Made by a program: the position numbers and the translations under genes. From NCBI RefSeq assembly GCF_019880405.1, contig NZ_CP082269.1:2790001-2854000 (forward strand): a stretch of 64,000 bases of DNA, given 5' to 3'. Below the pieces are notes generated by a model, which saw only the letters and a list, made by a program, of their open reading frames with translations, made no database searches and was not told the DNA's origin. Every line of letters begins with the position of its first letter. Position 1 is the stretch's first letter. Positions 39,584-49,653 of this stretch are shown here, one piece after another. This DNA comes from Enterobacter sp. C2. GTDB lineage: Bacteria > Pseudomonadota > Gammaproteobacteria > Enterobacterales > Enterobacteriaceae.

Positions 39584-40678
39584 ATGGGTGCCTATCTTAT
39601 CCGCCGCCTGCTGCTGGTGATCCCCACCCTGTGGGCAATCATCACCATCAACTTTTTTATTGTCCAGATCGCGCCCGGCGGGCCGGTGGACCAGGCGATT
39701 GCCGCCATTGAGTTCGGACAACAGGGCGGAATGCCGGGCGGCGGCGGTGAAGGCATGGGCGCTACCCACGCCCGCACCGGGGTCGGCAACGTGGGCGAAG
39801 GCCAGTATCGCGGCGCACGCGGGCTGGATCCGGAGGTGATCGCCGAGATCACCAAACGCTACGGCTTTGATAAGCCGCTGTACGAACGCTACTTCACCAT
39901 GCTGTGGAACTATGTGCGCTTTGACTTTGGCGACAGCCTGTTTCGTAGCGCCTCAGTGCTACAGCTAATCAAAGACAGCATGCCGGTCTCGATCACCCTC
40001 GGGCTGTGGGGAACGCTGATTATCTACCTGGTGTCGATCCCGCTGGGGATCCGTAAAGCGGTCTACAACGGCAGCCGCTTCGATATCTGGAGCAGCGCGT
40101 TTATTATCATCGGCTACGCCATTCCCGCCTTTCTGTTCGCTATCCTGCTGATTGTGCTGTTCGCCGGCGGCAGCTACTACGATCTCTTCCCCCTGCGCGG
40201 GCTGGTGTCGCCCAACTTTGACACCCTACCCTGGTATCAAAAAATTACCGACTACTTGTGGCATATTACCCTGCCGGTGCTGGCGACGGTGATCGGCGGC
40301 TTCGCGGCGCTGACCATGCTGACTAAAAATTCGTTTCTTGATGAGATCCGCAAGCAGTATGTGGTGACCGCCAGGGCGAAAGGGGTGAGCGAGCGGGCTA
40401 TTCTGCGTAACCACGTCTTCCGTAACGCTATGCTGCTGGTGATCGCTGGTTTCCCGGCCACCTTTATCAGCATGTTTTTCACCGGATCGCTGCTGATTGA
40501 GGTGATGTTCTCCCTCAACGGTCTTGGCCTGCTGGGCTATGAGGCCACCGTGTCGCGCGACTATCCGGTAATGTTTGGTACGCTCTATATTTTCACGCTG
40601 ATTGGCCTGCTGCTGAATATCCTGAGCGATATCAGCTATACCCTGGTCGATCCGCGTATCGATTTTGAGGGTCGCTGA
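39584..40678 (+). CDS. yejB: YejB, peptide ABC transporter permease
   Basis: This 364-residue DppB-type inner-membrane permease equals E. coli in length. The N-terminal [19 protein letters not shown] and the contact loop [22 protein letters not shown] are typical. A glycine-rich insert (about 45-75, [12 protein letters not shown]) between the first helices also occurs in E. coli YejB. Its last base is shared with the yejE start (TGATG overlap). Confidence 0.97.
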   Translation: MGAYLIRRLLLVIPTLWAIITINFFIVQIAPGGPVDQAIAAIEFGQQGGMPGGGGEGMGATHARTGVGNVGEGQYRGARGLDPEVIAEITKRYGFDKPLYERYFTMLWNYVRFDFGDSLFRSASVLQLIKDSMPVSITLGLWGTLIIYLVSIPLGIRKAVYNGSRFDIWSSAFIIIGYAIPAFLFAILLIVLFAGGSYYDLFPLRGLVSPNFDTLPWYQKITDYLWHITLPVLATVIGGFAALTMLTKNSFLDEIRKQYVVTARAKGVSERAILRNHVFRNAMLLVIAGFPATFISMFFTGSLLIEVMFSLNGLGLLGYEATVSRDYPVMFGTLYIFTLIGLLLNILSDISYTLVDPRIDFEGR

Positions 40679-41703
40679 TGCGTCGATTAAGCCACGTCAA
40701 CCAGGCCCGCTGGGCGCGCTTTCGCCATAACCGCCGCGGCTACTGGTCGCTGTGGATCTTCGCGGTGATTTTCATCCTCAGCCTCGGCTCAGAGCTGATC
40801 GCTAACGATAAGCCGCTGCTGGTGCACTATCAGGATCGTTGGTATGCGCCGGTGCTCAGGGATTACAGCGAGACCGCGTTTGGCGGCGAGTTTGCCACCC
40901 CGGCCGATTATCAGGATCCGTGGCTGCAACAGCAGATTGCGACTCACGGCTGGGCGCTATGGGCTCCGATCCGCTTTGGGGCCACCAGTATTAACTTTGC
41001 TACCGACACGCCTTTCCCCTCTCCCCCTTCGGCGCAGAACTGGCTGGGAACCGATGCCAACGGCAGCGACGTGTTGGCGCGCATCCTCTACGGAACGCGG
41101 ATCTCGGTGCTGTTTGGCCTAATGCTGACCCTCTGCTCCAGCGTGGTTGGCGTGCTGGCCGGGGCGCTACAGGGCTACTACGGGGGTAAAATCGATCTCT
41201 GGGGCCAGCGTTTTATTGAGGTCTGGTCAGGAATGCCGACGCTGTTTCTGATCATCCTGCTCTCCAGCGTGATCCAGCCAAATTTCTGGTGGCTGCTGGC
41301 GATCACGGTGATCTTCGGCTGGATGAGCCTGGTGGGCGTGGTACGGGCGGAATTCCTGCGCACCCGCAACTTTGACTATATCCGCGCGGCGCAGGCGCTA
41401 GGGGTGGGCGATCGCGGCATTATTTTCCGTCATATGCTGCCGAACGCCATGGTTGCTACCCTCACCTTCCTGCCCTTTATCCTCTGCGGCTCTATCACGA
41501 CCCTGACCTCGCTCGACTTTCTCGGCTTTGGCCTGCCGCTGGGTTCGCCTTCGCTCGGGGAGCTACTCTTACAGGGTAAAAATAATTTGCAGGCACCGTG
41601 GCTGGGTATTGCCGCCTTCCTGTCGGTGGCGGTGCTGCTCTCGCTGCTGATCTTTATTGGCGAAGCCGTGCGCGACGCGTTTGATCCCAACAAGGCGCTC
41701 TGA
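40678..41703 (+). CDS. yejE: YejE, peptide ABC transporter permease
   Basis: This 341-residue DppC-type permease has an N-terminal helix after a basic leader (RWARFRHNRRGYWSLWIF), a large periplasmic loop, and a C-terminal membrane domain with the contact loop IRAAQALGVGDRGIIFRHMLPNAM. The start overlaps the yejB stop (TGATG) and the gene ends just before yejF (stop 41701-41703, ATG 41705). Confidence 0.97.
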   Translation: MRRLSHVNQARWARFRHNRRGYWSLWIFAVIFILSLGSELIANDKPLLVHYQDRWYAPVLRDYSETAFGGEFATPADYQDPWLQQQIATHGWALWAPIRFGATSINFATDTPFPSPPSAQNWLGTDANGSDVLARILYGTRISVLFGLMLTLCSSVVGVLAGALQGYYGGKIDLWGQRFIEVWSGMPTLFLIILLSSVIQPNFWWLLAITVIFGWMSLVGVVRAEFLRTRNFDYIRAAQALGVGDRGIIFRHMLPNAMVATLTFLPFILCGSITTLTSLDFLGFGLPLGSPSLGELLLQGKNNLQAPWLGIAAFLSVAVLLSLLIFIGEAVRDAFDPNKAL

Positions 41704-41704
41704 T

Positions 41705-43291
41705 ATGACTCCCCTCCTCACCATTGATTCGCTTTCGGTCGCCTTCCGCCATCAGGACCAGCTGCGCACCGTGGTCAGCGATCTGTCGTTGCAGGTCGAG
41801 GCCGGTGAGACCCTGGCGCTGGTCGGCGAGTCCGGCTCCGGCAAAAGCGTTAGCGCCCTGTCGATTCTGCGCCTGCTCCCCTCCCCGCCGGTGGTCTACC
41901 CCAGCGGCGATATCCGCTTTCATGGCGAATCGCTGCTCCACGCCAGCGAGCAAACCCTGCGCGGTGTGCGCGGGAATAAGATCGCCATGATTTTCCAGGA
42001 GCCGATGGTATCGCTTAACCCGCTGCATAACCTGGAGAAGCAGCTCTATGAAGTCCTCTCCCTGCATCGCGGTATGCGGCGGGAGGCGGCGCGCGCTGAG
42101 ATCCTCACCTGTCTCGATCGGGTCGGCATTCGTAACGCCCGTGCGCGGCTGGGGGATTTCCCCCACCAGCTCTCCGGCGGCGAGCGCCAGCGGGTAATGA
42201 TTGCCATGGCGCTGCTGACCCGCCCAGAGCTGCTTATCGCCGATGAGCCCACCACCGCGCTGGACGTGGCGGTGCAGGCGCAAATTTTACAGCTGCTGCG
42301 CGAGCTGCGTGACGAGCTAAACATGGGCCTGCTGTTTATCACCCATAACCTCAATATTGTGCGCAGGCTGGCGGACAGCGTGGCGGTGATGCATAACGGC
42401 CGCTGCGTTGAGCAGAACCGGGCGGCAGCGCTGTTTAGCGCCCCACAGCATGCCTATACCCAGCGCCTGCTGAATAGCGAGCCCGCGGGCGCGCCGGTTC
42501 CGCTGCCGTCCGATGCCCCGCCGCTGCTGGAGGTGGATCGCCTCAGGGTCGCCTTCCCGCTGCGTAAGGGAATTTTTAAGCGCGTCGTCGGCCAGAAGCC
42601 AGTGGTCAAGGATCTGAGCTTTACCCTGCGGGCAGGGGAAACCTTAGGCCTGGTGGGCGAATCTGGATCGGGCAAAAGCACCACCGGGCTGGCGCTGCTG
42701 CGCCTGATCGCCTCGCAGGGGACGATTAACTTTGACGGTCAGCCGCTGCATCAGTGGGCGCGGAAGCAGATGCTGCCGGTGCGTCACCGGATGCAGGTGG
42801 TGTTTCAGGATCCCAACTCCTCGCTTAACCCCCGCCTCGACGTGCAGCAGATTATTGAGGAGGGGCTGCGCGTGCATCAGCCCGCGCTGACTCCGCAGGT
42901 GCGCGAGGCGCAGGTGATTGCAGTGATGCAAGAGGTGGGTCTTGATCCTGAAACCCGGCACCGCTACCCGGCAGAGTTCTCCGGCGGCCAGCGCCAGCGG
43001 ATCGCCATCGCTCGGGCGCTCATTTTACAGCCGGAGCTGATCGTGCTGGATGAGCCCACGTCGTCGCTGGATCGCACCGTGCAGGCGCAGATAATCGCGC
43101 TGCTGAAGTCGTTGCAGGAGAAGCATCGGTTAGCCTATCTATTTATCAGTCACGATTTGCAGGTGGTGCGGTCGCTGTGCCACCAGGTGATTATCCTGCG
43201 GCAGGGTGAGGTGGTTGAGCAGGGAGAGTGCCAGCGCGTGTTTGCCGATCCGCAGAACGACTATACGCGCCAGCTGCTAGCGTTGAGCTAG
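41705..43291 (+). CDS. yejF: YejF, peptide ABC transporter dual ATPase
   Basis: This 528-residue fusion has two ATPase domains (529 in E. coli). Domain 1: GESGSGKSV, signature LSGGERQRV, Walker [13 protein letters not shown]. Domain 2: [30 protein letters not shown]. Each domain has the oligopeptide C-terminal extension. It powers YejABE. Start ATG 41705 is chosen as the upstream frame lies inside yejE. Its stop is 3 bases from that of the convergent yejG. Confidence 0.97.
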   Translation: MTPLLTIDSLSVAFRHQDQLRTVVSDLSLQVEAGETLALVGESGSGKSVSALSILRLLPSPPVVYPSGDIRFHGESLLHASEQTLRGVRGNKIAMIFQEPMVSLNPLHNLEKQLYEVLSLHRGMRREAARAEILTCLDRVGIRNARARLGDFPHQLSGGERQRVMIAMALLTRPELLIADEPTTALDVAVQAQILQLLRELRDELNMGLLFITHNLNIVRRLADSVAVMHNGRCVEQNRAAALFSAPQHAYTQRLLNSEPAGAPVPLPSDAPPLLEVDRLRVAFPLRKGIFKRVVGQKPVVKDLSFTLRAGETLGLVGESGSGKSTTGLALLRLIASQGTINFDGQPLHQWARKQMLPVRHRMQVVFQDPNSSLNPRLDVQQIIEEGLRVHQPALTPQVREAQVIAVMQEVGLDPETRHRYPAEFSGGQRQRIAIARALILQPELIVLDEPTSSLDRTVQAQIIALLKSLQEKHRLAYLFISHDLQVVRSLCHQVIILRQGEVVEQGECQRVFADPQNDYTRQLLALS

Positions 43292-43294
43292 CAT

Positions 43295-43645
43295 TTAAAA
43301 AGGCGCAGTGGCAGTGCTGGCAAACGGCTCGGCAATCGCCACGCCAAAGTTTTTCAGGCGGCAGGTGGCAGCAAATTCATCCTGGCGATTCACAAACAGG
43401 CACGGCTCACCTTCACACTCCAGCACGGAGCAGTCGACTTCGATATCGTTCAGCGCCTGGCTAAGCTTATGCATCACCGGCCAGGCTTTATCGCCGTCCG
43501 GGCTCAGCAGTTTTAACGCCACCAGGCAGTTGTCACCGCTCTGGCCGTTCGATGGGATCGGTTCAACTTGCGAGCCAGCAGCGCCTGCCAGCCAGCGGTA
43601 ACTTTGGGGTAACCGATGCACAATAGAGAGATTTAAGCTATTCAT
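43295..43645 (-). CDS. yejG: YejG, small conserved enterobacterial protein
   Basis: This 116-residue protein (114 in E. coli) is collinear throughout, with the conserved [36 protein letters not shown]. Function is not firmly known; E. coli YejG has been linked to aminoglycoside tolerance. Start [14 protein letters not shown] is chosen over an 11-residue extension, with GGGGAAG upstream. It is a single gene convergent with yejF. Confidence 0.93.
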   Translation of the reverse strand: MNSLNLSIVHRLPQSYRWLAGAAGSQVEPIPSNGQSGDNCLVALKLLSPDGDKAWPVMHKLSQALNDIEVDCSVLECEGEPCLFVNRQDEFAATCRLKNFGVAIAEPFASTATAPF

Positions 43646-43974
43646 GTTCTTCCCCGAAGCAATCACTTCACAATTCATTTACATCTATATTAACACATCA
43701 TTGACATTTCTGCCTGTCACGACGCAGTAACCGCTTACATCCTTGAATTTACAAGGTTAGCAGCCTCATTATTAGGGTGGGTGGATGATGCCTTACCTCA
43801 CCTTTTGGGGGTATATGTACCCGTTTCTGAGATCTAACTCAACCTTTTTAACTACAAGAGTGTGACATTTACACAAATGGATTTTACATAAAAGAAACAA
43901 ATGATAGCAATCTCACAATAGATTGTGATGATGTGTATCAATGAAGGGGCAGTTATGCCCCTTGCAGAGAGACG
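43646..43974. other. Intergenic region between yejG and bcr with two palindromes
   Basis: No gene is seen in 329 bases. The palindrome TCACAAT-AG-ATTGTGA (43913-43928) looks like an operator for an unnamed regulator. The stem AAGGGGCA / TGCCCCTT (43944-43963) lies just after the bcr stop but has no T-run. The yejG promoter should be near 43700. Confidence 0.5.
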
Positions 43975-45165
43975 CTAGCCGCGCTTAGGACGGCTGGCGT
44001 AGAGATAGAAGAGAATGGAGCTGGTTGCGCAGAAGGCAATAGACCAGATCATCGGCCAGGCGCTGTTAAAGGTCGCAAGCGAGAGCAGCGCGCCAACGAT
44101 GGCACCGATGCCAAAGCGGAACGTTCCCGCCAGCGACGAAGCGGTCCCCGCCATGTGTGGAAACTCATCCAGGATCACCGCCATCGCGTTTGATGCCACC
44201 AGCGAGACGCAGCCAACAAAGGCGGCGACGCCCACGACCAATGCCCAGAAGCCCACGTCAAACGCGGCGCTCACCACCATCCACAGCGCCATAACGAACT
44301 GGATCCACAGCCCGGCGCGGAACATCCTTAGCGCCCCCACCCGCCGCACAAATCGGCCATTGATGATGGTCATCATAAACAGGAAGACGATGTTCAGCGC
44401 GAAGTAGTAGCCAAAGTTCTGCGGCAGAACGTGGTTCAGCTCAATGTAAACAAAGGGCCCGGCGCTCAGGAACGAGAACATGCCCGCGAAGCTGAAACCG
44501 CTTGCAAGCATATAGCTCAGCACGCGCTTGTGGCGAAACAGCGTCGCGAAGTTGCCGAGGGTGGTGCGAATGCGGAACGGCTGCCGCCGCTCGACCGGCA
44601 GCGTCTCGCTGATAAAGAAAAAGATCATCAGCGAGGCCAGCAGCGCAGCGATAGCCAGGATCCAGAAGATGGCGTGCCAGCTTAACCAAACCAGCACCGC
44701 ACCACCGATCATCGGGGCCAGCAGCGGCGCAACGGTGGTCACCAGCATGACAAACGACATCATCCGCGAGAACTCCTCTTTCGGATAGATATCGCGCATC
44801 AGGGCGTTGATCACCACGCTTGCTGCCGCCGCTGCCAGGCCATGGAAGAAACGCAGGGTGATGAGCTGATCGATGCTCTGCGCCAGTGCACAGGCACCCG
44901 CGGCGACGGCGAAGATCAGCGTGCCTCCCAGGATCACCGGCTTGCGGCCAAGGCTGTCCGCCATTGGACCATAGAGCAGCTGACCCAGCGCAAAGCCGAG
45001 AATATAGGTGCTCAGGGTCATCTGAGCGCTACCGGCCGGAACGCCAAACTGCTGGGCAATCACCGGCAGCGCAGGCAGATACATATCTATCGAGAGCGGC
45101 ATCAGCATGGCCAGCAGGCCAAGGATAAAGACAATGCGCAGGGAAGAGTGCTGCCTGGTGGTCAC
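43975..45165 (-). CDS. bcr: Bicyclomycin/multidrug MFS exporter Bcr
   Basis: This 396-residue drug:proton antiporter of the Bcr/CflA family has the same length as E. coli Bcr. It has twelve helices and motif [15 protein letters not shown]. The family start [23 protein letters not shown] is clear. It exports bicyclomycin, sulfonamides and also cysteine in E. coli. It follows rsuA after 16 bases on the same strand and is probably cotranscribed. Confidence 0.97.
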   Translation of the reverse strand: MTTRQHSSLRIVFILGLLAMLMPLSIDMYLPALPVIAQQFGVPAGSAQMTLSTYILGFALGQLLYGPMADSLGRKPVILGGTLIFAVAAGACALAQSIDQLITLRFFHGLAAAAASVVINALMRDIYPKEEFSRMMSFVMLVTTVAPLLAPMIGGAVLVWLSWHAIFWILAIAALLASLMIFFFISETLPVERRQPFRIRTTLGNFATLFRHKRVLSYMLASGFSFAGMFSFLSAGPFVYIELNHVLPQNFGYYFALNIVFLFMMTIINGRFVRRVGALRMFRAGLWIQFVMALWMVVSAAFDVGFWALVVGVAAFVGCVSLVASNAMAVILDEFPHMAGTASSLAGTFRFGIGAIVGALLSLATFNSAWPMIWSIAFCATSSILFYLYASRPKRG

Positions 45166-45181
45166 TACGGGCTCCTGGGAT

Positions 45182-45889
45182 TTAGCGGGACGTTAAGCTA
45201 ACGCTGGCGATCTCTTCTTCGGTCAAGGGACGATACTCGCCCGGGGCCAGGTCAGCGTCGAGAACAATCTCCCCGATGCGCTCGCGGTGCAGCCCCACAA
45301 CATGGTTACCTACCGCAGCAAACATGCGCTTAACCTGATGGTAGCGCCCCTCGCTGATGGTCAGACGCACCTCGGTGGGGGCGATCACCTCCAGCACGGC
45401 GGGCCTGGTCAGATCGGGCTCGTTATGCAGCTGAACACCTTTCGCGAACTGCGCGGCGGTATCGTCGCTTACCGGGGACTCCAGCGTCACCAGATAGGTT
45501 TTCTCGCAGTGGTGACGCGGCGAGGTGATGCGGTGTGACCACTGGCCGTCATCGGTCATCAGCACCAGGCCGGTAGTGTCGATATCCAGCCGTCCGGCGG
45601 CGTGCAGCTTATGCGCGACCGGCTCGTCGAGGAAGTAGAGCACCGTCGGATGATCGGGATCGTCAGTGGAGCAGACGTACCCCTGCGGCTTATGCAGCAT
45701 GAAGTAGCGCGGGCCGGTCTGCTGCACGAGGGTATTGCCGTCATACTCTACCTCGTGCTCGGGCAGAAGTTTGAAGGCGGCGTTTCTAACAATATCGCCA
45801 TCCACGGTTACGCGGCTGCCGCGGATTTCACGCCCGGCAATAGCCCGGCTGACGCCGAGTTGCTGAGCGATAAACTTATCAAGTCGCAT
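45182..45889 (-). CDS. rsuA: 16S rRNA pseudouridine-516 synthase RsuA
   Basis: This 235-residue enzyme has an S4-like RNA-binding domain (about 1-60, [31 protein letters not shown]) and a catalytic domain with the RsuA-type motif [17 protein letters not shown] (catalytic Asp). It makes pseudouridine 516 in 16S rRNA. It is four residues longer than E. coli RsuA at the C-terminus (ASVSLTSR). First gene of an rsuA-bcr pair, divergent from radD. Confidence 0.97.
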   Translation of the reverse strand: MRLDKFIAQQLGVSRAIAGREIRGSRVTVDGDIVRNAAFKLLPEHEVEYDGNTLVQQTGPRYFMLHKPQGYVCSTDDPDHPTVLYFLDEPVAHKLHAAGRLDIDTTGLVLMTDDGQWSHRITSPRHHCEKTYLVTLESPVSDDTAAQFAKGVQLHNEPDLTRPAVLEVIAPTEVRLTISEGRYHQVKRMFAAVGNHVVGLHRERIGEIVLDADLAPGEYRPLTEEEIASVSLTSR

Positions 45890-46041
45890 GAAGTCTTATT
45901 TGCCTGTAAAGAGTGCCGGAGTCGGACAAAAGTCCGAAAAAAAGAAGCAATTGTGAATCTCTCAGTATAACGGCCTGGCAGCAGCGCTCAAGAGAAAAAA
46001 TCGTGGCATACTATTACCAGACTAATGAACGCCGAGAGACA

Positions 46042-47802
46042 ATGACCTTTACGCTACGCCCCTACCAACGAGATGCGGTAAACGCCACCCTCACCCACTT
46101 TCGCCATCGCCATGAGCCCGCAGTCATCGTTCTGCCTACTGGCGCAGGCAAAAGCCTGGTGATCGCCGAGCTTGCTCGCGTGGCCCGTGGCCGCGTGCTG
46201 GTCCTCGCCCATGTTAAAGAGCTGGTGGCGCAGAACCATGCCAAATATCTGGCGCTGGGGCTGGAGGCGGATATCTACGCCGCCGGGCTGAAGCGCAAAG
46301 AGAGCCACGGCAAGGTGGTGTTTGGCAGCGTGCAGTCGGTGGCCCGTAACCTTGACCACTTTCAGGGCGAGTTCTCCCTGCTGATCGTTGATGAGTGCCA
46401 CCGCATCAGCGATGACGATGAGAGCCAGTATCAGCAGATCCTCTCCCACCTCTCGCAGGTCAATCCCCGTCTGCGTCTGCTGGGGCTGACCGCTACGCCG
46501 TTTCGCCTCGGCAAGGGGTGGATCTACCAGTTCCACTACCACGGCATGGTGCGCGGCAACGAGAAGGCGCTGTTTCGTGACTGCATCTACGAGCTGCCGC
46601 TACGCTATATGATCAAGCACGGCTACCTGACGCCCCCCGAGCGGCTGGATATGCCCATCGTGCAGTATGATTTCAGCCGGTTGCAGGCCCAGAGCAGCGG
46701 CCTGTTCAGCGAGGCGGATCTCAACCGCGAGCTAAAAAAGCAGCAGCGTATTACCCCGCACATCGTCAGCCAGATCGTCGAGTTTGCCGCCGAGCGCCAG
46801 GGAGTGATGATTTTTGCCGCCACCGTGGAGCATGCCCGAGAGGTCACCGGCCTGCTGCCCGCTGGCGAGGCGGCGCTAATCACCGGCGAGACGCCGGGCC
46901 CCGAGCGCGATGCGCTGATTGAGGAGTTTAAATGTAAGCGTTTTCGCTATCTGGTGAACGTCTCGGTACTGACCACCGGCTTTGATGCGCCGCACGTCGA
47001 TCTGATCGCTATCCTGCGCCCAACGGAGTCTGTGAGCCTCTATCAGCAGATCGTCGGTCGCGGCCTGCGCCTTGCCCCAGGCAAAACTGACTGCCTGATC
47101 CTCGACTACGCCGGTAACCCGCACGATCTCTATGCCCCGGAGGTGGGGGAACCTAAGGGGAAAAGCGATAACGTGCCGGTGCAGGTCTTCTGCCCCGACT
47201 GCGGTTTTGCTAACACCTTCTGGGGAAAGATGGCCGCCGACGGTACGTTAATCGAGCACTTTGGCCGCCGCTGCCAGGGCTTTTTTGAGGATGACGAGGG
47301 CCACCGGGAGCAGTGCAGCTATCGCTTCCGCTTTAAAAACTGCCCCCAGTGCAATGCTGAAAACGATATTGCCGCCCGCCGCTGCCGGGAGTGCAACACG
47401 GTTTTAGTGGATCCGGACGATATGCTGAAGGCAGCCCTGAAGCTGAAGGACGCCCTTGTGCTGCGCTGCGGCGGCATGGACTTGCAGCACGGCGCGGACG
47501 ACAAGGGCGAATGGCTGAAGATCACCTATTACGACGAGGATGGGGCCGACGTCAGCGAGCGTTTCCGACTGCACACCCCTGCCCAGCGCACCGCCTTTGA
47601 GCAGCTCTTTATCCGCCCACACACCCGCACGCCCGGGGTGCCGCTGCGCTGGATCGTGGCCGCCGATATCGTGGCCCAGCAGGCGCTGCTGCGTCACCCT
47701 GATTTTGTCGTGGCGCGCCTGAAGGGCCAGTACTGGCAGGTGCGGGAGAAGGTCTTTGATTATGAAGGCCGCTTCCGCCGGGCAAACGAATTACGTGGTT
47801 AG
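46042..47802 (+). CDS. radD: RadD (YejH), SF2 DNA repair ATPase
   Basis: This 586-residue superfamily 2 helicase-like protein equals E. coli RadD in length. Walker A PTGAGKS, Walker B DECH, motif III GLTATPF and motif [14 protein letters not shown] are present, as are paired zinc-binding cysteines (CPDCGF; CPQCNAE...RRCREC). It assists RecA-mediated strand exchange and double-strand-break repair and binds SSB. Start [13 protein letters not shown] is chosen over an upstream frame that would add 43 residues. Confidence 0.96.
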   Translation: MTFTLRPYQRDAVNATLTHFRHRHEPAVIVLPTGAGKSLVIAELARVARGRVLVLAHVKELVAQNHAKYLALGLEADIYAAGLKRKESHGKVVFGSVQSVARNLDHFQGEFSLLIVDECHRISDDDESQYQQILSHLSQVNPRLRLLGLTATPFRLGKGWIYQFHYHGMVRGNEKALFRDCIYELPLRYMIKHGYLTPPERLDMPIVQYDFSRLQAQSSGLFSEADLNRELKKQQRITPHIVSQIVEFAAERQGVMIFAATVEHAREVTGLLPAGEAALITGETPGPERDALIEEFKCKRFRYLVNVSVLTTGFDAPHVDLIAILRPTESVSLYQQIVGRGLRLAPGKTDCLILDYAGNPHDLYAPEVGEPKGKSDNVPVQVFCPDCGFANTFWGKMAADGTLIEHFGRRCQGFFEDDEGHREQCSYRFRFKNCPQCNAENDIAARRCRECNTVLVDPDDMLKAALKLKDALVLRCGGMDLQHGADDKGEWLKITYYDEDGADVSERFRLHTPAQRTAFEQLFIRPHTRTPGVPLRWIVAADIVAQQALLRHPDFVVARLKGQYWQVREKVFDYEGRFRRANELRG

Positions 47803-47924
47803 CGTACTTTTCGTTGAAGAAAAAGCGATTCAGGGCTACTATATCGCCCGCTTTACATCCGTAAAGCCAGAAATCTGCCTGCTGCTGGGTCGCCTGTAGC
47901 AGGAATTATTAAAGAGAAATTGAT

Positions 47925-48209
47925 ATGTTCACTATCGAAGCACAAGCACGTAAAGAGCAGGGTAAGGGTGCGAGCCGCCGCCTGCGTACCGCGAACAAGT
48001 TCCCGGCGATCGTTTACGGTGGCACTGAAGCCCCGATCGCTATCGAACTGGATCACGACAAAGTCATGAACATGCAGGCCAAAGAAGGTTTTTACGGCGA
48101 AGTTCTGACCCTGGTTGTTGACGGTACCGAAGTAAAAGTTAAAGTTCAGGCTGTACAGCGTCACCCGTACAAACCTAAACTGGCTCACATCGACTTCGTT
48201 CGCGCTTAA
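47925..48209 (+). CDS. rplY: 50S ribosomal protein L25
   Basis: This 94-residue protein equals E. coli L25 in length. It binds 5S rRNA, and the basic patch [24 protein letters not shown] is conserved. Codon choice is strongly biased, as expected for a highly expressed gene. Single gene with its own leader after radD and a strong bidirectional terminator. Confidence 0.98.
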   Translation: MFTIEAQARKEQGKGASRRLRTANKFPAIVYGGTEAPIAIELDHDKVMNMQAKEGFYGEVLTLVVDGTEVKVKVQAVQRHPYKPKLAHIDFVRA

Positions 48210-48223
48210 TCGCTGACGTGTTG

Positions 48224-48253
48224 AAAAAAACCCCGCTTCGGCGGGGTTTTTTA
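48224..48253. terminator. Bidirectional terminator between rplY and yejK
   Basis: CCCCGC stem with a TTCG tetraloop and GCGGGG, an A-run on the left and a T-run on the right. It serves the convergent rplY and yejK. Confidence 0.95.
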
Positions 48254-48256
48254 TTG

Positions 48257-49261
48257 CTACTTACCAGAGGTTCTGCGCTGCAGCTGATCGCGCAGGTTGG
48301 GTGGCGTACCCTTGATGGTCAGGGTGTCAGTGGCCGGATCCCAAAAAATACGCTCGCCGAGCAGCATCGCATCAAAGTTGATGGTTAACCCGCCGCCGCT
48401 GCCAGCGTACTTGGTCAGCTGACGCAGCGTGCTGCGATCTGCCGGGAAGCTCTCTTCCAGCTCGTAGCCTTTATCCGCCGTAAACGCCTGGAAGCTTACC
48501 TCGCTGACGCCCCCCAGCTCTTTCGACAGCGACGCCAGCTCGATCTCTTCCCCGGCCTGTAGCTGCTCATTGCAGTAGCTGTAGACCTGCTGACGCACGC
48601 TCTGGCGCTCGGCTTTGTCCAGCTGTGCCTCGGCGGTAAAGTCATCCACCGCCTGTAGCAGGCCGCGGTTCTGCGCCTTGGCGTTCAGCCCTTCGCTGGC
48701 CCCGAGGAAATCCATAAAGAAGTCGGCGACCTTGCGCCCTACCCTTCCCTTAAGGAAAGTCAGGTAGCGGGTTGACTCTGGATTGGTCTCCCACTCGGTG
48801 AGGTCGATCCGCGCTACGATATCGGCATGATTAATGTCGAGATAGTGGGTGGAGCTAATATCGAGCTGCTCGTTGACGCGCATGCTGCTGAGGTTGTTCA
48901 GCACCGCCACCAGCAGATACTCCACCGCCAGGTAGCGGTAGTGACAGAACAGCACAATCCCGCCGTCGGCAAAGGGGTATTTCGCCAGCTCGTCGCGCAG
49001 GCGTCCGGTCGCCGCCCGGCTGAAGGCGAGGAAATCGTCGTTGCCCTGGCGCTGCTGGCGCAGCGTCTCGGCCAGCTCGCTCTCTTCGTTAAACAGACCG
49101 TAGGCTTTATTTTTTGCACTGTAGACCCGGTGCAGCTCGGCCATCATCTCTACAACGGTGGCCGTCGGCTCCAGTAATGAATCGCGCAGCACCAGCTCAA
49201 GGGTTTGCTCATCACGCTTGATAAGCTGGTGCAGGGCAATCTGGTTGATATCCAGACTCAT
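48257..49261 (-). CDS. yejK: Nucleoid-associated protein YejK (NdpA)
   Basis: This 334-residue protein (335 in E. coli) is found in the spermidine nucleoid fraction of E. coli and interacts with topoisomerase IV and gyrase. Collinear throughout, with [27 protein letters not shown] fully conserved. [19 protein letters not shown] is chosen as start over an 11-residue extension, with GGAGAG upstream. It is divergent from yejL. Confidence 0.96.
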   Translation of the reverse strand: MSLDINQIALHQLIKRDEQTLELVLRDSLLEPTATVVEMMAELHRVYSAKNKAYGLFNEESELAETLRQQRQGNDDFLAFSRAATGRLRDELAKYPFADGGIVLFCHYRYLAVEYLLVAVLNNLSSMRVNEQLDISSTHYLDINHADIVARIDLTEWETNPESTRYLTFLKGRVGRKVADFFMDFLGASEGLNAKAQNRGLLQAVDDFTAEAQLDKAERQSVRQQVYSYCNEQLQAGEEIELASLSKELGGVSEVSFQAFTADKGYELEESFPADRSTLRQLTKYAGSGGGLTINFDAMLLGERIFWDPATDTLTIKGTPPNLRDQLQRRTSGK

Positions 49262-49407
49262 GATAAACTCTCCTGTTAGACCGGCGGTATTCAACCACCG
49301 CAGAGGTAACAGCGCAACCAGAGATCAAACCAGAGATAAAAAAGCAGAAAAAAAGCTGTTGCTACGGTAATATGTTGCCCTTTCATAAAGAGACTGATTC
49401 TGATTTT

Positions 49408-49635
49408 ATGCCACAGATTTCCCGTTATAGTGATGAACACGTTGAACAACTGCTGAGCGAGCTGGCAAACGTGTTGGAAAAACACAAGGTTCCGACCGAT
49501 CTCTCCCTGATGGTGCTGGGAAACATGGTCACCAACCTGATCAACACCAGCGTTGCCCCGGCACAGCGGCAGGCTATTGCGAAATCCTTCGCTCAGGCGT
49601 TGCAGTCCTCCGTGGCTGACGATAAAGCGCATTAA
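49408..49635 (+). CDS. yejL: YejL, conserved UPF0352 protein
   Basis: This 75-residue helical protein equals E. coli YejL (UPF0352), with [32 protein letters not shown] conserved. Function unknown; it forms small dimers in known structures. Start [16 protein letters not shown] is used, though no strong ribosome site precedes it, as in E. coli. It is 18 bases before yejM and probably cotranscribed. Confidence 0.94.
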   Translation: MPQISRYSDEHVEQLLSELANVLEKHKVPTDLSLMVLGNMVTNLINTSVAPAQRQAIAKSFAQALQSSVADDKAH

Positions 49636-49653
49636 GGACAACGACGGCATTTT

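Noticed and set aside
43928..43941. FNR-like box (ATGAT-N4-ATCAA)
   Set aside because: It lies far upstream of yejG and past the end of bcr, with no promoter in suitable position; probably chance, given overlap with a palindrome.
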